Shown here piece by piece: positions 8,733 to 18,190 of a stretch of 64,000 bases of DNA. The stretch spans positions 1 through 64,000 of the forward strand of contig CANSRU010000003.1 of the NCBI GenBank assembly GCA_947649495.1, given 5' to 3'. The notes below the pieces were generated by a model. It was not told where the DNA came from. It saw only the letters and a list, made by a program, of their open reading frames with translations, and searched no databases. The translations under genes and the position numbers were made by a program. Positions within the stretch are counted from its first letter, which is position 1. Each line of letters begins with the position of its first letter. Source of the DNA: an uncultured Porphyromonadaceae bacterium. GTDB taxonomy: Bacteria > Bacteroidota > Bacteroidia > Bacteroidales > Muribaculaceae.

Positions 8733-11048
8733 ATGTGGAAAAAAAGTGCGATATATAGTCCGGTATGGTTCGCCGTTGTCGTATTGTTGGCATCGGTTTG
8801 TCAGTTGTGCGTTTTCTTGAAGTCGGTGGCTATGTTGACACATAGTTGGTACACCGTAATTACAGTGTCGCTGGCCGATATGCTTCTGCTATACATTCCA
8901 TATTGGTTTGTGTCGCCACGATTCCGTAAATATATACTGCTGCCATTCTGGGGGTTTACGGTATGGTATATAATCAATCTGTTGTATCTGCGTGCTTACC
9001 ATGATTTGCTGCCGGTATCGTCACTGATGCTGTTTGGCAACGTGGATTCTGTCACAATACGGTCTTCGTTAGCATTGTTGAGTGCGATTGATATTTTTAT
9101 TATTGTACCACCGCTTGTCACCACGTTGTTGTATTTCATATATTTCAGAAATAAACTCACATCATTTAGATTCAGTACCCCGGTAAGAGTAGCGGCCATT
9201 GCCTTAACGCTATTTGTGTTTGTGGGACAGCAGCTGTTTTTTTGCCGGCAATTCCATGTGGCCTATGGTGAGCCATATCTGTCTTATTATAAACCGAGGC
9301 CTGATGTCAGCAGGCAGTCTACCCTTAGGGAATATGGATTGTTGCGCTATATTTTTATTGAATCGTTGAAAGCGTTTCATTCAAAACGGGATTTAAGAGC
9401 CGATGAGTTGGCTTTGGTGAGGTCTTACATATGCGGAAAGATCATGCCGCCGGTATCAATCCCTGATTCCGTGGATAATTCGGAAAAGAATCTGATATTG
9501 ATAATAGTCGAATCCCTTAATTCTGCTGTGGTTGGATATTGCGTAGATGGCAGGCCTATTACCCCGGTGCTTAATGAAATTTGCCGCTCGTGTAATTCGG
9601 TGGTGGCTCTGGATATGGTGTCGCAGGTGGGCTGTGGCAGGTCGTCTGATGGTCAGCTGATGTATAATACCGGATTGCTTCCTATGCGTGATGAAGTCAC
9701 GGCATTGCGTTATGCTGATAATGAGTATCCATCGTTGGCCGACGCATTGAATAAGTCTGTGTCTGTGGAGGTGATAGGGGAAAATGCCGGGATGTGGAAT
9801 CACCGGGCCACAAATCTGGCTTTTGGTTACGATGCTTTGGTTGATGGATGTGCGGGCGATGTCAGGGACTCCTATGATGGTGAGATATTTCAACGTGCTT
9901 TATCGTTGATGAAAGAATTACCCCAACCTTTCTTCGCACAAATAACAACTCTTGGCATGCACGATCCTTACGATGGACCGGATGGTTATCTTCATGCAGT
10001 GTCGCGGTTTGATGAAAGTTTAGGGGAGTTCCTTACGGCATTGAAGTCCGCCGGTCTGTACGATAATTCGGTTATAGCCATTGTGTCCGACCATAATGGA
10101 GACATCTCTTTGCCTGGATCGGTAAGACGTGATGATGCCATAATGCTGGCGATACTTAACTCCGGTATTGATGCTAAGATAGAATGTGAGGTGGCGCAGA
10201 TAGATGTGTATCCTACAATTCTTGATGTAATGGGTGTGTCGGGTATATATCATTGGCCTGGCATGGGCAGAAGTCTATTGCGTGATTATGGCAGTGAGGA
10301 GCGCGATATGTCGCATCTATGGAATATTTCTGAAAATATTATAGCGTCTGATTATTTTCGTCGTTATGCCGAGGGGGAGATGATAGCCCATGGGGGAGGC
10401 TCTATTGATGGCAAGGTTGTGACAAATTCTTTGGAAGCCGTGCAGAAATCCATAGCCGATGGATTCCGGTATATTGAGCTTGATTTGTGCCTCACATCCG
10501 ATAGTATGGTGGCGGCGACCCACGATTGGCATACGTTTCACGAAATGACCGACTCGGTTGAATTTGATTATGTTCCTACCCTCCGTGAGTTTTCGGAGTC
10601 AAAGTTGTATGGCAAATACACTCCGCTTACATCTATTCTGATAGATTCGCTGTGGAAGGCTAATCCATCATTGGTATTGGTTACGGATAAATTGGACGAT
10701 GCTTCTGTGCTTTCGGCTGCATTTCCTGATTTGCGTAGGCGCATTATAGTGGAATGTTTTACCGAAAAGGCTGCCGATGAGTTGGCTGCGGCCGGATTCA
10801 AGACTATGTATAATTATCACAGGTTGAGAAATGGGATTAAATTGAAGGCGAAATCCATTCTTGGTTTTGGAGTTGACCCATACTTGGTGACTTGTCCGGT
10901 GGTCCGTTATGAGGCTGCTGAATATAAGCGGGAAGAAAAATGGCTTGGAAAACGCTCGGCGGTTTTCTCAGTTGCCGATACCGCCGGTGCTGCTCGTTTT
11001 ATCTCGGAAAATCCCATCGTGAGGTTTGTCTATACAGATAATCTTTAG
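8733..11048 (+). CDS. LtaS-like (alkaline phosphatase/sulfatase superfamily) membrane phosphoglycerol transferase fused to a C-terminal GDPD-like domain
   Basis: N-terminal TM helices; ILIIVESLNS..ITPVLNEI, QVGCGRSSDGQLM, TTLGMHDPY and VSDHNGD match LtaS-type motifs; then AHGGGSIDGKVVTNSLEAVQKSIADGFRYIELDLCLTSDSMVAATHDW matches a GDPD-type catalytic barrel. Confidence 0.8.
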   Translation: MWKKSAIYSPVWFAVVVLLASVCQLCVFLKSVAMLTHSWYTVITVSLADMLLLYIPYWFVSPRFRKYILLPFWGFTVWYIINLLYLRAYHDLLPVSSLMLFGNVDSVTIRSSLALLSAIDIFIIVPPLVTTLLYFIYFRNKLTSFRFSTPVRVAAIALTLFVFVGQQLFFCRQFHVAYGEPYLSYYKPRPDVSRQSTLREYGLLRYIFIESLKAFHSKRDLRADELALVRSYICGKIMPPVSIPDSVDNSEKNLILIIVESLNSAVVGYCVDGRPITPVLNEICRSCNSVVALDMVSQVGCGRSSDGQLMYNTGLLPMRDEVTALRYADNEYPSLADALNKSVSVEVIGENAGMWNHRATNLAFGYDALVDGCAGDVRDSYDGEIFQRALSLMKELPQPFFAQITTLGMHDPYDGPDGYLHAVSRFDESLGEFLTALKSAGLYDNSVIAIVSDHNGDISLPGSVRRDDAIMLAILNSGIDAKIECEVAQIDVYPTILDVMGVSGIYHWPGMGRSLLRDYGSEERDMSHLWNISENIIASDYFRRYAEGEMIAHGGGSIDGKVVTNSLEAVQKSIADGFRYIELDLCLTSDSMVAATHDWHTFHEMTDSVEFDYVPTLREFSESKLYGKYTPLTSILIDSLWKANPSLVLVTDKLDDASVLSAAFPDLRRRIIVECFTEKAADELAAAGFKTMYNYHRLRNGIKLKAKSILGFGVDPYLVTCPVVRYEAAEYKREEKWLGKRSAVFSVADTAGAARFISENPIVRFVYTDNL

Positions 11049-11584
11049 CGTTTTATTATGGTGAATCCGTAGAGCCCTTTGCGCGTTGTTGTGGTTTTGC
11101 GGTTCCCGGTTTTTGTTCTCCGATACTCGGAAAAGTTTACTTCCATCTCCTTTTCCCGGCCATCGGGTAGTGTCAGTGTCAGATGGTAGGAATAGCGTAC
11201 GCCATCGTTGATATAGCGGTTGCGCCCCACACGTCTGCGCTTTTGATGCTCCTTGCGATATTTATCCGTAACGGTGGTTTCTACTTTTGTTTCTGAAGCC
11301 TGATTGGCAAAAAAGTAGTTTGTGGTAAGAAAAATAGTCGAGGCTATTATGCAGGTTACGGTCAAATGCACTATGGCAGATAGCAAGGTGCTGTTGTTTC
11401 CGGTCAACTTTGCCCATCGAAACAGCAATGCCGGTGATGTCGCTGCTGAAAAGGCTAAACCGATAACCAATACAATCCACCAGGCTATCAATGTGCGATG
11501 GTAAATAACAAGCCCGATTCCTGCTGTGAAAATGCAGATAACCAGCAGGGTTATTAGAATCAATTTCCGATGTAGGGGACGCAT
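11045..11584 (-). CDS. Hypothetical membrane protein
   Basis: 179 aa; several hydrophobic helices and a basic C-terminal soluble domain; convergent with the upstream gene. Confidence 0.65.
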   Translation of the reverse strand: MRPLHRKLILITLLVICIFTAGIGLVIYHRTLIAWWIVLVIGLAFSAATSPALLFRWAKLTGNNSTLLSAIVHLTVTCIIASTIFLTTNYFFANQASETKVETTVTDKYRKEHQKRRRVGRNRYINDGVRYSYHLTLTLPDGREKEMEVNFSEYRRTKTGNRKTTTTRKGLYGFTIIKR

Positions 11585-11640
11585 GTCTGTGAACTCTTCA
11601 ACTGTTAATTCAAATTTGGCGCAAATATACTATTTCTGTT

Positions 11641-11671
11641 TTTGACAATTGCAGAAATAGAACTACTTTTG
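11641..11671 (+). promoter_or_regulatory. glnS promoter (TTTG-N19-TACTTTTG) overlapped by a dyad
   Basis: TTTG 11641-11644, TACTTTTG 11664-11671; CTATTTCTG (11630-11638) / CAGAAATAG (11652-11660) inverted repeat. Confidence 0.65.
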
Positions 11672-11717
11672 TACTTTGATAATTTAACTTTCGAAATAAT
11701 TAAAATTACATATAGCC

Positions 11718-13421
11718 ATGGCTGAAAATGAAATTGAAGAGGTGACTGAAAAGAAAAGCCTTAATTTTGTGGAGCAAATAGTCTGGGATGATCTTCAGGC
11801 CGGTAAGAATGGTGGTAGACTTAACACCCGGTTCCCTCCGGAGCCTAACGGTTACCTGCACATAGGCCATGCAAAGGCTATATGTATGGATTTCGGTGTT
11901 GCTGAAAAATTTGGAGGAACATGTAATCTCCGTTTTGACGATACCAATCCGGTAAAAGAGGATGTGGAGTATGTCGATTCAATCAGAGAGGACATACATT
12001 GGCTTGGATTTGACTGGGGCGATCGCGAATATTATGCCAGCGATTACTTTCCGCAATTGTTTGAACTTGCTGTTCGGATGATAAAAGAAGGAAAGGCCTA
12101 CGTTGACGATCAGACCTCGGAGCAGATAGCTATGCAGAAGGGTACACCTACCGAACCGGGCACAGAAAGTCCGTACCGTAATCGGTCGGTAGAGGAGAAT
12201 CTTGATTTGTTCCGTCGCATGAACGAAGGAGAGTTTGAGGAGGGGGCAAGGGTGCTCCGTGCTAAAATAGACATGGCCTCACCCAACATGCACTTCCGCG
12301 ACCCTATTATGTACCGTATCATAAAGCATCCTCATCATCGCACCGGTACGACATGGAAGGTTTATCCTATGTACGATTTCGCACATGGACAGAGTGATTA
12401 CTTCGAGGGAGTGACACATTCTATATGTACACTTGAGTTTGTGGTTCACCGTCCGCTGTACGAATATTTCGTAAAAGAGCTCGCCGATGAGACATACTGT
12501 CCGCGACAGATTGAGTTCAACCGTTTGAATCTCACATATACTGTGATGAGTAAACGAAAACTGCTTCAATTGGTCAAGGAGGGTTTGGTGGCCGGTTGGG
12601 ACGATCCCCGTATGCCCACTATCTCCGGTATGCGACGTCGCGGGTTTACACCTCGTTCCATACGTAACTTCATTGACAAGATTGGTTATACCAAATACGA
12701 GGCGCTCAACAGCATATCCTTGCTTGAACATGCTGTGCGGGAGGATTTGAACGCGGTGTCTACCCGAGGCATGGCGGTGGTTAATCCGGTGAAGGTGATA
12801 ATCACTAATTATCCTGAAGGTGAAGTGGAGTATGTCGATATGGAAAATAATCCTGAGGATGCTACTTCAGGAACACACTCTATGCCTTTCTCAAAAGAGA
12901 TTTACATAGAGCGCGACGACTTTATGGAAAATCCTCCTAAAAAATTCTTCCGTCTCGCTCCTGATGGAGAGGTTCGTCTTAAAGGTGCCTATATAGTGAA
13001 ATGTACAGGCTTTAAGAAGGATGCTGATGGAAATATTGAAGAAATATATTGTACATATGATCCCGAAACACGCAGCGGATTGCCTGGAAGCATGCGCAAG
13101 GTAAAAGGTACGTTGCATTGGGTTTCCGCTCCTCATGCCGTTGATGCTACGGTTCGCATGTACGACCGTCTGTTCAACGTTGAGAATCCTGCTGCTGAAA
13201 CTGAGCGCGATTTCCGCGAAATGCTTAACCCTGATTCATTGAAGGTTGTCGAAGGTGTTAAGGTAGAGCCGTTTCTGGCTCAGAACGCTGTACCGGGAGC
13301 TCATTTCCAATTCCAGCGTATTGGGTATTTCACACCTGATAAGGATTCCACTGCCGATAATTTGATTTTCAACCGCACTATAGCATTGAAAGATAGCTGG
13401 GAGAAAGCGCAGAAAAAATAA
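11718..13421 (+). CDS. glnS: Glutamine--tRNA ligase
   Basis: 567 aa; [23 protein letters not shown] motif; VMSKRK KMSKS-type motif. Confidence 0.97.
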   Translation: MAENEIEEVTEKKSLNFVEQIVWDDLQAGKNGGRLNTRFPPEPNGYLHIGHAKAICMDFGVAEKFGGTCNLRFDDTNPVKEDVEYVDSIREDIHWLGFDWGDREYYASDYFPQLFELAVRMIKEGKAYVDDQTSEQIAMQKGTPTEPGTESPYRNRSVEENLDLFRRMNEGEFEEGARVLRAKIDMASPNMHFRDPIMYRIIKHPHHRTGTTWKVYPMYDFAHGQSDYFEGVTHSICTLEFVVHRPLYEYFVKELADETYCPRQIEFNRLNLTYTVMSKRKLLQLVKEGLVAGWDDPRMPTISGMRRRGFTPRSIRNFIDKIGYTKYEALNSISLLEHAVREDLNAVSTRGMAVVNPVKVIITNYPEGEVEYVDMENNPEDATSGTHSMPFSKEIYIERDDFMENPPKKFFRLAPDGEVRLKGAYIVKCTGFKKDADGNIEEIYCTYDPETRSGLPGSMRKVKGTLHWVSAPHAVDATVRMYDRLFNVENPAAETERDFREMLNPDSLKVVEGVKVEPFLAQNAVPGAHFQFQRIGYFTPDKDSTADNLIFNRTIALKDSWEKAQKK

Positions 13422-13425
13422 CACG

Positions 13426-14880
13426 ATGAACGATTCGTCATCAGATATGGATGAGTTTGAACAAGTATATCGTGATTTCAGACGATATCTCTCAGGCGAA
13501 AGCAAAACTTCTGACTTTACAGAGGAGGAATTGTTGGATATATTTGATTATGCCGGTGATTTGGCCGATGAATATGTCCGCATGCAAGTCCTCCTGTATG
13601 CCCGCGGTCATATGCCGTTGAGCCGCCGATTGAGGGAACGGGAGGTGCTGTATCTGATATCTATTGGCGAACTGGATGGCGCTATGAAAATAGCCCGCAG
13701 ATTGCCACCGGCATCATTTATAAGCCGTGTTGCCCTGATTAGGTGCGGTGTGGTTGAAGATAATTATGAGGATGCTTTGGAGGCGATTATAAAGGGGGTT
13801 AGGCCGGGAGCGTTATCTGATGAGGAGGCGATTCAGTTGGTCACGGCGTTCGACGAGCGAGCTAACGCTGATGTCTTGTTTCACCATGTCGACAGGATTG
13901 CTGCATTGTGTGAATTTCCGGAGACGTTCCTTTATGAGCTGGCGCTGTCTCTCCGCAATGCCAATATGCTGGATGAGGCCAGAGAATTGTCAGCGAGGTT
14001 GACTTCGATAGAGCCGTACAGCACCGAGTTCTGGAGCCTGAATGCGGAGTTGAATCTGAGAGCCAACCCTAATTACGAGGAGGCTCAATCGTCAATAGAT
14101 TATGCTCTTGCCATAGACCCGACTTGTGTTCCTGCTTTGAGGCTGAAGCACCAGTTGCTTTACTCGACATCTGCACCTGAAGAAGAACTCGAGCCCATAT
14201 TAGCCGACATATGCCGGTATGCCGCTTCTGATGCTACTTCATGGTATAATATGGCGGTGTTTTTGGCCGGTGTAGGACGTAATGAAGAAGCCACTGCTGC
14301 AATAAAGAAAGTTCTGCTGCTTGATGCAACCTTTCCATGTGCTGTAGAACAATTGTTCAGGTATACTTCAGGAAATATACCTGATGATATGTCTGAACTT
14401 GTCAGAAAGTGGATTGCAGCACGCGATGATGAGGAGCTGACACCGATTATTATGAATTTTGTCGATATGCGTCAGTACGATGCGGCGTTATCGATGCTAT
14501 ATGCATGTGAAAGTGTTTTCGGTGACCTGATGTCGGTGAAGCTTGAGTTGTTGGTGCTTGAACTGCTGTATCGGGTGGGGCGGTACCAAGACGTGGTGGA
14601 TAGAGCTATGTCTATGTTTCAGGATCTGGATTCACTCTCTTATTCTCCCGATGCGGTGTTGCTGTATTCTTTGGCCCGGAAGAAACTCGGTGACACTGAG
14701 GGATTGGCCGAATTGATCGATATGGCTATTGGCCACCTTCACCAATTGCCTTACGAAGATACTCTTGAGGATAATTACAAGCATGTCGGGCGCAATTACT
14801 ATTTGCTTCAAATGCACAATGCGTTGACGGTTCGCCCTGATGTGGAGGAATCGTATTATGATCCATTCTGGAGAGAATAA
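13426..14880 (+). CDS. Tetratricopeptide-repeat protein
   Basis: 484 aa; TPR-like helical repeats (NAELNLRANPNYEEAQSSIDYALAIDPTCVPAL); starts 4 nt after glnS stop. Confidence 0.75.
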   Translation: MNDSSSDMDEFEQVYRDFRRYLSGESKTSDFTEEELLDIFDYAGDLADEYVRMQVLLYARGHMPLSRRLREREVLYLISIGELDGAMKIARRLPPASFISRVALIRCGVVEDNYEDALEAIIKGVRPGALSDEEAIQLVTAFDERANADVLFHHVDRIAALCEFPETFLYELALSLRNANMLDEARELSARLTSIEPYSTEFWSLNAELNLRANPNYEEAQSSIDYALAIDPTCVPALRLKHQLLYSTSAPEEELEPILADICRYAASDATSWYNMAVFLAGVGRNEEATAAIKKVLLLDATFPCAVEQLFRYTSGNIPDDMSELVRKWIAARDDEELTPIIMNFVDMRQYDAALSMLYACESVFGDLMSVKLELLVLELLYRVGRYQDVVDRAMSMFQDLDSLSYSPDAVLLYSLARKKLGDTEGLAELIDMAIGHLHQLPYEDTLEDNYKHVGRNYYLLQMHNALTVRPDVEESYYDPFWRE

Positions 14881-14885
14881 TTGTA

Positions 14886-15533
14886 TTATCTCCTGAAAAA
14901 TGGATTGCTTCCTGTTTCGTGTCCTATTGATGTCGGGGCTCCGTGTCCGGGATATACTATAGTTTCCGGAGGAAGGCTGAACAGTCGTGTGCGTATGCTG
15001 TCAAGCAGTTGTTGGTGATTTCCACCGGGCAGATCTGTGCGGCCGATGCTTCCATTGAAAAGTGCATCGCCGGTAATTACAAATTTACTTTGGGGGCAAT
15101 ACAGGGCAATGGAACCGGGAGAATGTCCGGGTACATATATCACTTCAAGGTATTCATCGCCGAGCCATATTTTGTCTCCGTCAACCAGATTATGGTCTAT
15201 GGAGAGTGGAGAGGGGGCTATACCCCGAAGATGAAACATCTGTGCCTGTGCACTTCGTGCCATACCTAAGGCGGCATCGGCATTGCAGGCCTCGGTGGGC
15301 ACAGCATACTCTTCCATCACAAAATCGTTGCCAAGAGTATGGTCTATATGCAAGTGGGTGTTTATCAGGTGGGATATTTTCAGATTGTGTCTATTGATAA
15401 ACTGAGCCAGTGCGGAACGTTCATTCTCATCTGACATGCCGGGGTCTATGATGGCGGCGTGATGAGTCTTCTCATCCCAAACTACGTATGTCTTTACTCC
15501 GAATAGATTGAATTCAAACGATGCTATTTTCAT
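14886..15533 (-). CDS. MBL-fold metallo-hydrolase (glyoxalase II-like)
   Basis: THLHIDHTLGND, YVPGHSPGSIALY, FNGSIGRTDLPGG, YPGHGAPTSIGHE. Confidence 0.93.
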   Translation of the reverse strand: MKIASFEFNLFGVKTYVVWDEKTHHAAIIDPGMSDENERSALAQFINRHNLKISHLINTHLHIDHTLGNDFVMEEYAVPTEACNADAALGMARSAQAQMFHLRGIAPSPLSIDHNLVDGDKIWLGDEYLEVIYVPGHSPGSIALYCPQSKFVITGDALFNGSIGRTDLPGGNHQQLLDSIRTRLFSLPPETIVYPGHGAPTSIGHETGSNPFFRR

Positions 15534-16150
15534 AGTTCTACGTATATCAGTTCTTTGGTCTGGAAGTATTCTTCGGTGAAATAGTCGCTCAATGGCACTT
15601 CGATTATCGGTTGTGTGACATTCTTTATTTCATCAGTCAAATCGCCTCCTTTTAGGCATAACAATCCGTTGGGGATTCTGTTTGTTGATTTTGATGATAC
15701 GTTTTTTCTGATTAATGGAATTAGTTCGTCAAGACGCATTACCGCCCGGCTTACCACATAGTCGAATTTATTGCGGCATTCTCCAATGTCGCCATGCTGG
15801 AATGTTACATTGGTAAGCCCGATGCTTTCAGCAATAGCGCGGGCCACTTTTACCTTCTTGCCGATGCGGTCTATCAGATGAAATTTGCATTCGGGCCACA
15901 TTATGGCCAATGGTATGCCGGGGAATCCTCCACCGGTACCCATATCAAGGAATGCTGTGCCCCGATTGGGAGTGATGAATTTGCTTATTGACAGGGAATG
16001 AAGGATATGATGGGTGTACAGATTGGAAATATCCTTTCGGGATATTACATTGATTTTCTCGTTCCAGTCATTGTACAAAGGTCCGAGCATCGCAATCTGT
16101 TGTAGCTGAGTGTCTGTGAGATTTGGGAAATATTTGGTGATTTGTTCCAT
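15530..16150 (-). CDS. rsmG: 16S rRNA (guanine527-N7)-methyltransferase RsmG
   Basis: 206 aa; DMGTGGGFPGIPLAIMWPECKFHLIDRIGKKVKVA SAM motif. Confidence 0.95.
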   Translation of the reverse strand: MEQITKYFPNLTDTQLQQIAMLGPLYNDWNEKINVISRKDISNLYTHHILHSLSISKFITPNRGTAFLDMGTGGGFPGIPLAIMWPECKFHLIDRIGKKVKVARAIAESIGLTNVTFQHGDIGECRNKFDYVVSRAVMRLDELIPLIRKNVSSKSTNRIPNGLLCLKGGDLTDEIKNVTQPIIEVPLSDYFTEEYFQTKELIYVEL

Positions 16151-16179
16151 TGTGGGCTAAAGGGGTTACGTGAATAGTG

Positions 16180-16208
16180 CAAAATTACGAATATATTTCG
16201 TAACTTTG
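16180..16208. promoter_or_regulatory. Back-to-back divergent -7 elements for rsmG (-) and the cvfB-like gene (+)
   Basis: CAAAATTACGAA-tatat-TTCGTAACTTTG dyad; TAATTTTG on the minus strand, TAACTTTG on the plus strand. Confidence 0.6.
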
Positions 16209-16227
16209 AATTCTTAAATACAGACAA

Positions 16228-17067
16228 ATGATAAACATTGGAGAATATAATGAGCTGACAGTAGCGCGGCTGGTGGATTTTGGAGTTTACTTGACTGATG
16301 GTGACGGGAATGAAGTTCTGTTGCCGGCGAGATATATAACAGATCCTCTAAATATAGGCGATTCTATACGGGTATTTATATATACGGATTCCGAGGATCG
16401 TCTTATAGCTACTACTGAGACTCCGAAGGTCAAAGTCGGTGAATTCGCCATACTTGATGTTGCGGCTACCAATCGTGTAGGGGCATTTCTGTCGTGGGGC
16501 TTGATGAAGGATTTGCTGGTGCCGTTCAGCGAGCAGAAAGTGCGTCTTATGCCTGGCATGAAAGCATTGGTGTATGTCTATCTCGACGACGCTTCAAAAA
16601 GAGTTGTCGCATCGGCTAAAATTGAAAAATTCATTGGAAATGCATATCCGGAGTATAAAACACACCAGCAGGTGAGGGTGCTGCCATATAAGGCTACGCC
16701 TATTGGCTATGCCTGTATTGTGGACAATATGCATAATGGAATGATATATTCCAATGAGACTTATCGGGAAATCCATATCGGTGAGTGGATTGATGGATAT
16801 GTGAAAAAAATTAGGGACGATGGCAAGATTGACATAACGCTGTCAGACCGGGCTGTGTGCCGAACAAATAATCTCTCTGATGCTATAATGAATGCTCTTG
16901 AGAGTGGCGATGGGCATATTGATTTGGGGGATAAGTCAGACCCTGATGAAATAAAAAAATTGTTCCATTGCAGCAAAAAAGACTACAAAAAGGCCATAGG
17001 ACATCTATTTAAAGAGGGCTATATAAGTATTTCGGACACCGGAATAACACTTTTAAATAGAAAATAG
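16228..17067 (+). CDS. S1-like RNA-binding protein, CvfB family
   Basis: 279 aa; tandem S1-type domains and C-terminal winged-helix (FHCSKKDYKKAIGHLFKEGYISI). Confidence 0.88.
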   Translation: MINIGEYNELTVARLVDFGVYLTDGDGNEVLLPARYITDPLNIGDSIRVFIYTDSEDRLIATTETPKVKVGEFAILDVAATNRVGAFLSWGLMKDLLVPFSEQKVRLMPGMKALVYVYLDDASKRVVASAKIEKFIGNAYPEYKTHQQVRVLPYKATPIGYACIVDNMHNGMIYSNETYREIHIGEWIDGYVKKIRDDGKIDITLSDRAVCRTNNLSDAIMNALESGDGHIDLGDKSDPDEIKKLFHCSKKDYKKAIGHLFKEGYISISDTGITLLNRK

Positions 17068-17146
17068 GTCAAATGTGAAAAAAAATTATCATCTTTGCAG
17101 ATAAATATTATATTTCAATTCAGCCTATATAAACATAGATACGGAA

Positions 17147-18178
17147 ATGGAATTTTCAGTAAACCAGATAGCGGCGTTGGCCAACGGTACTGTTGAAGGT
17201 GATGGAGATGTGATGATAAACACCATCGCCAAGATAGAGGAGGGGCATCCCGGTGCCATATCGTTTTTAGCCAATCCAAAATATACCCAATATATATATA
17301 CAACTAAGTCGTCGGCTGTGCTCGTAAACAAAAATTTTGTTCCCGAACAGCCGATTTCAGCAACATTGATACGCGTGGACGATCCCTATGCTACGGTTGC
17401 ACATCTTCTCACTATCGTTCAGCAAATGGTTACCCCGGTTCATGTCGGTGTGGAGCAACCATGCTATGTGTCAGATGGGGTTGAACTTCCCGAAGATGCG
17501 TATGTGGGAGCTTTTGCCTATATTGGCAAAGGGGTGAAACTTGGCAAGGGTGTGAAAATATATCCGCACGTATATATTGGCGACGGTTGCCGTATAGGTG
17601 ATAATACCATTCTTTATTCCGGTGTTAAAGTATATCATGGCTGCAAGATTGGAAATAACTGTATTATTCATTCCGGTGCCGTTATCGGTGCTGATGGATT
17701 TGGATTTGCGCCTACTGAACATGGTTATGACAAGATACCACAGATTGGAAATGTGGTGATTGCCGATAATGTTGAAATTGGTGCGAATACTACTGTTGAC
17801 CGAGCCATGATGGGTTCCACCCGCATAGAAAGTGGAGTGAAACTGGACAATCTTATACAGATTGCGCACAACTGCGTGGTCGGTAGTAACACAGTAATGG
17901 CTTCGCAGGCTGGAGTGGCCGGATCTACTAAGATCGGGCAATGGTGTATGATAGGTGGCCAGGTTGGTCTCGCAGGACACATCACCGTAGGCGATAGAGC
18001 TGAGATAGCCGCACAATCAGGCACTCAGAAAAATGTTGATTCAGGAGCTCGTCTGTTCGGCTCTCCTGCGATGGACCTTAAAGCCTATGGCCGTCAGGTT
18101 GTGAATATAAAGAATCTCCCCGACTTGTATAAGAAGGTGAAGGAGCTTGAAAATAAAATTAATGAACTAAGCAAATAA
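17147..18178 (+). CDS. lpxD: UDP-3-O-acylglucosamine N-acyltransferase
   Basis: 343 aa; hexapeptide repeats; GADGFGFAPTEHGYDKIPQIGNVVI. Confidence 0.97.
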   Translation: MEFSVNQIAALANGTVEGDGDVMINTIAKIEEGHPGAISFLANPKYTQYIYTTKSSAVLVNKNFVPEQPISATLIRVDDPYATVAHLLTIVQQMVTPVHVGVEQPCYVSDGVELPEDAYVGAFAYIGKGVKLGKGVKIYPHVYIGDGCRIGDNTILYSGVKVYHGCKIGNNCIIHSGAVIGADGFGFAPTEHGYDKIPQIGNVVIADNVEIGANTTVDRAMMGSTRIESGVKLDNLIQIAHNCVVGSNTVMASQAGVAGSTKIGQWCMIGGQVGLAGHITVGDRAEIAAQSGTQKNVDSGARLFGSPAMDLKAYGRQVVNIKNLPDLYKKVKELENKINELSK

Positions 18179-18190
18179 CGTAACTGAGAT

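Noticed and set aside
17471-18016. 181-aa ORF antisense to lpxD
   Set aside because: Antisense to conserved hexapeptide-repeat gene; artefact.
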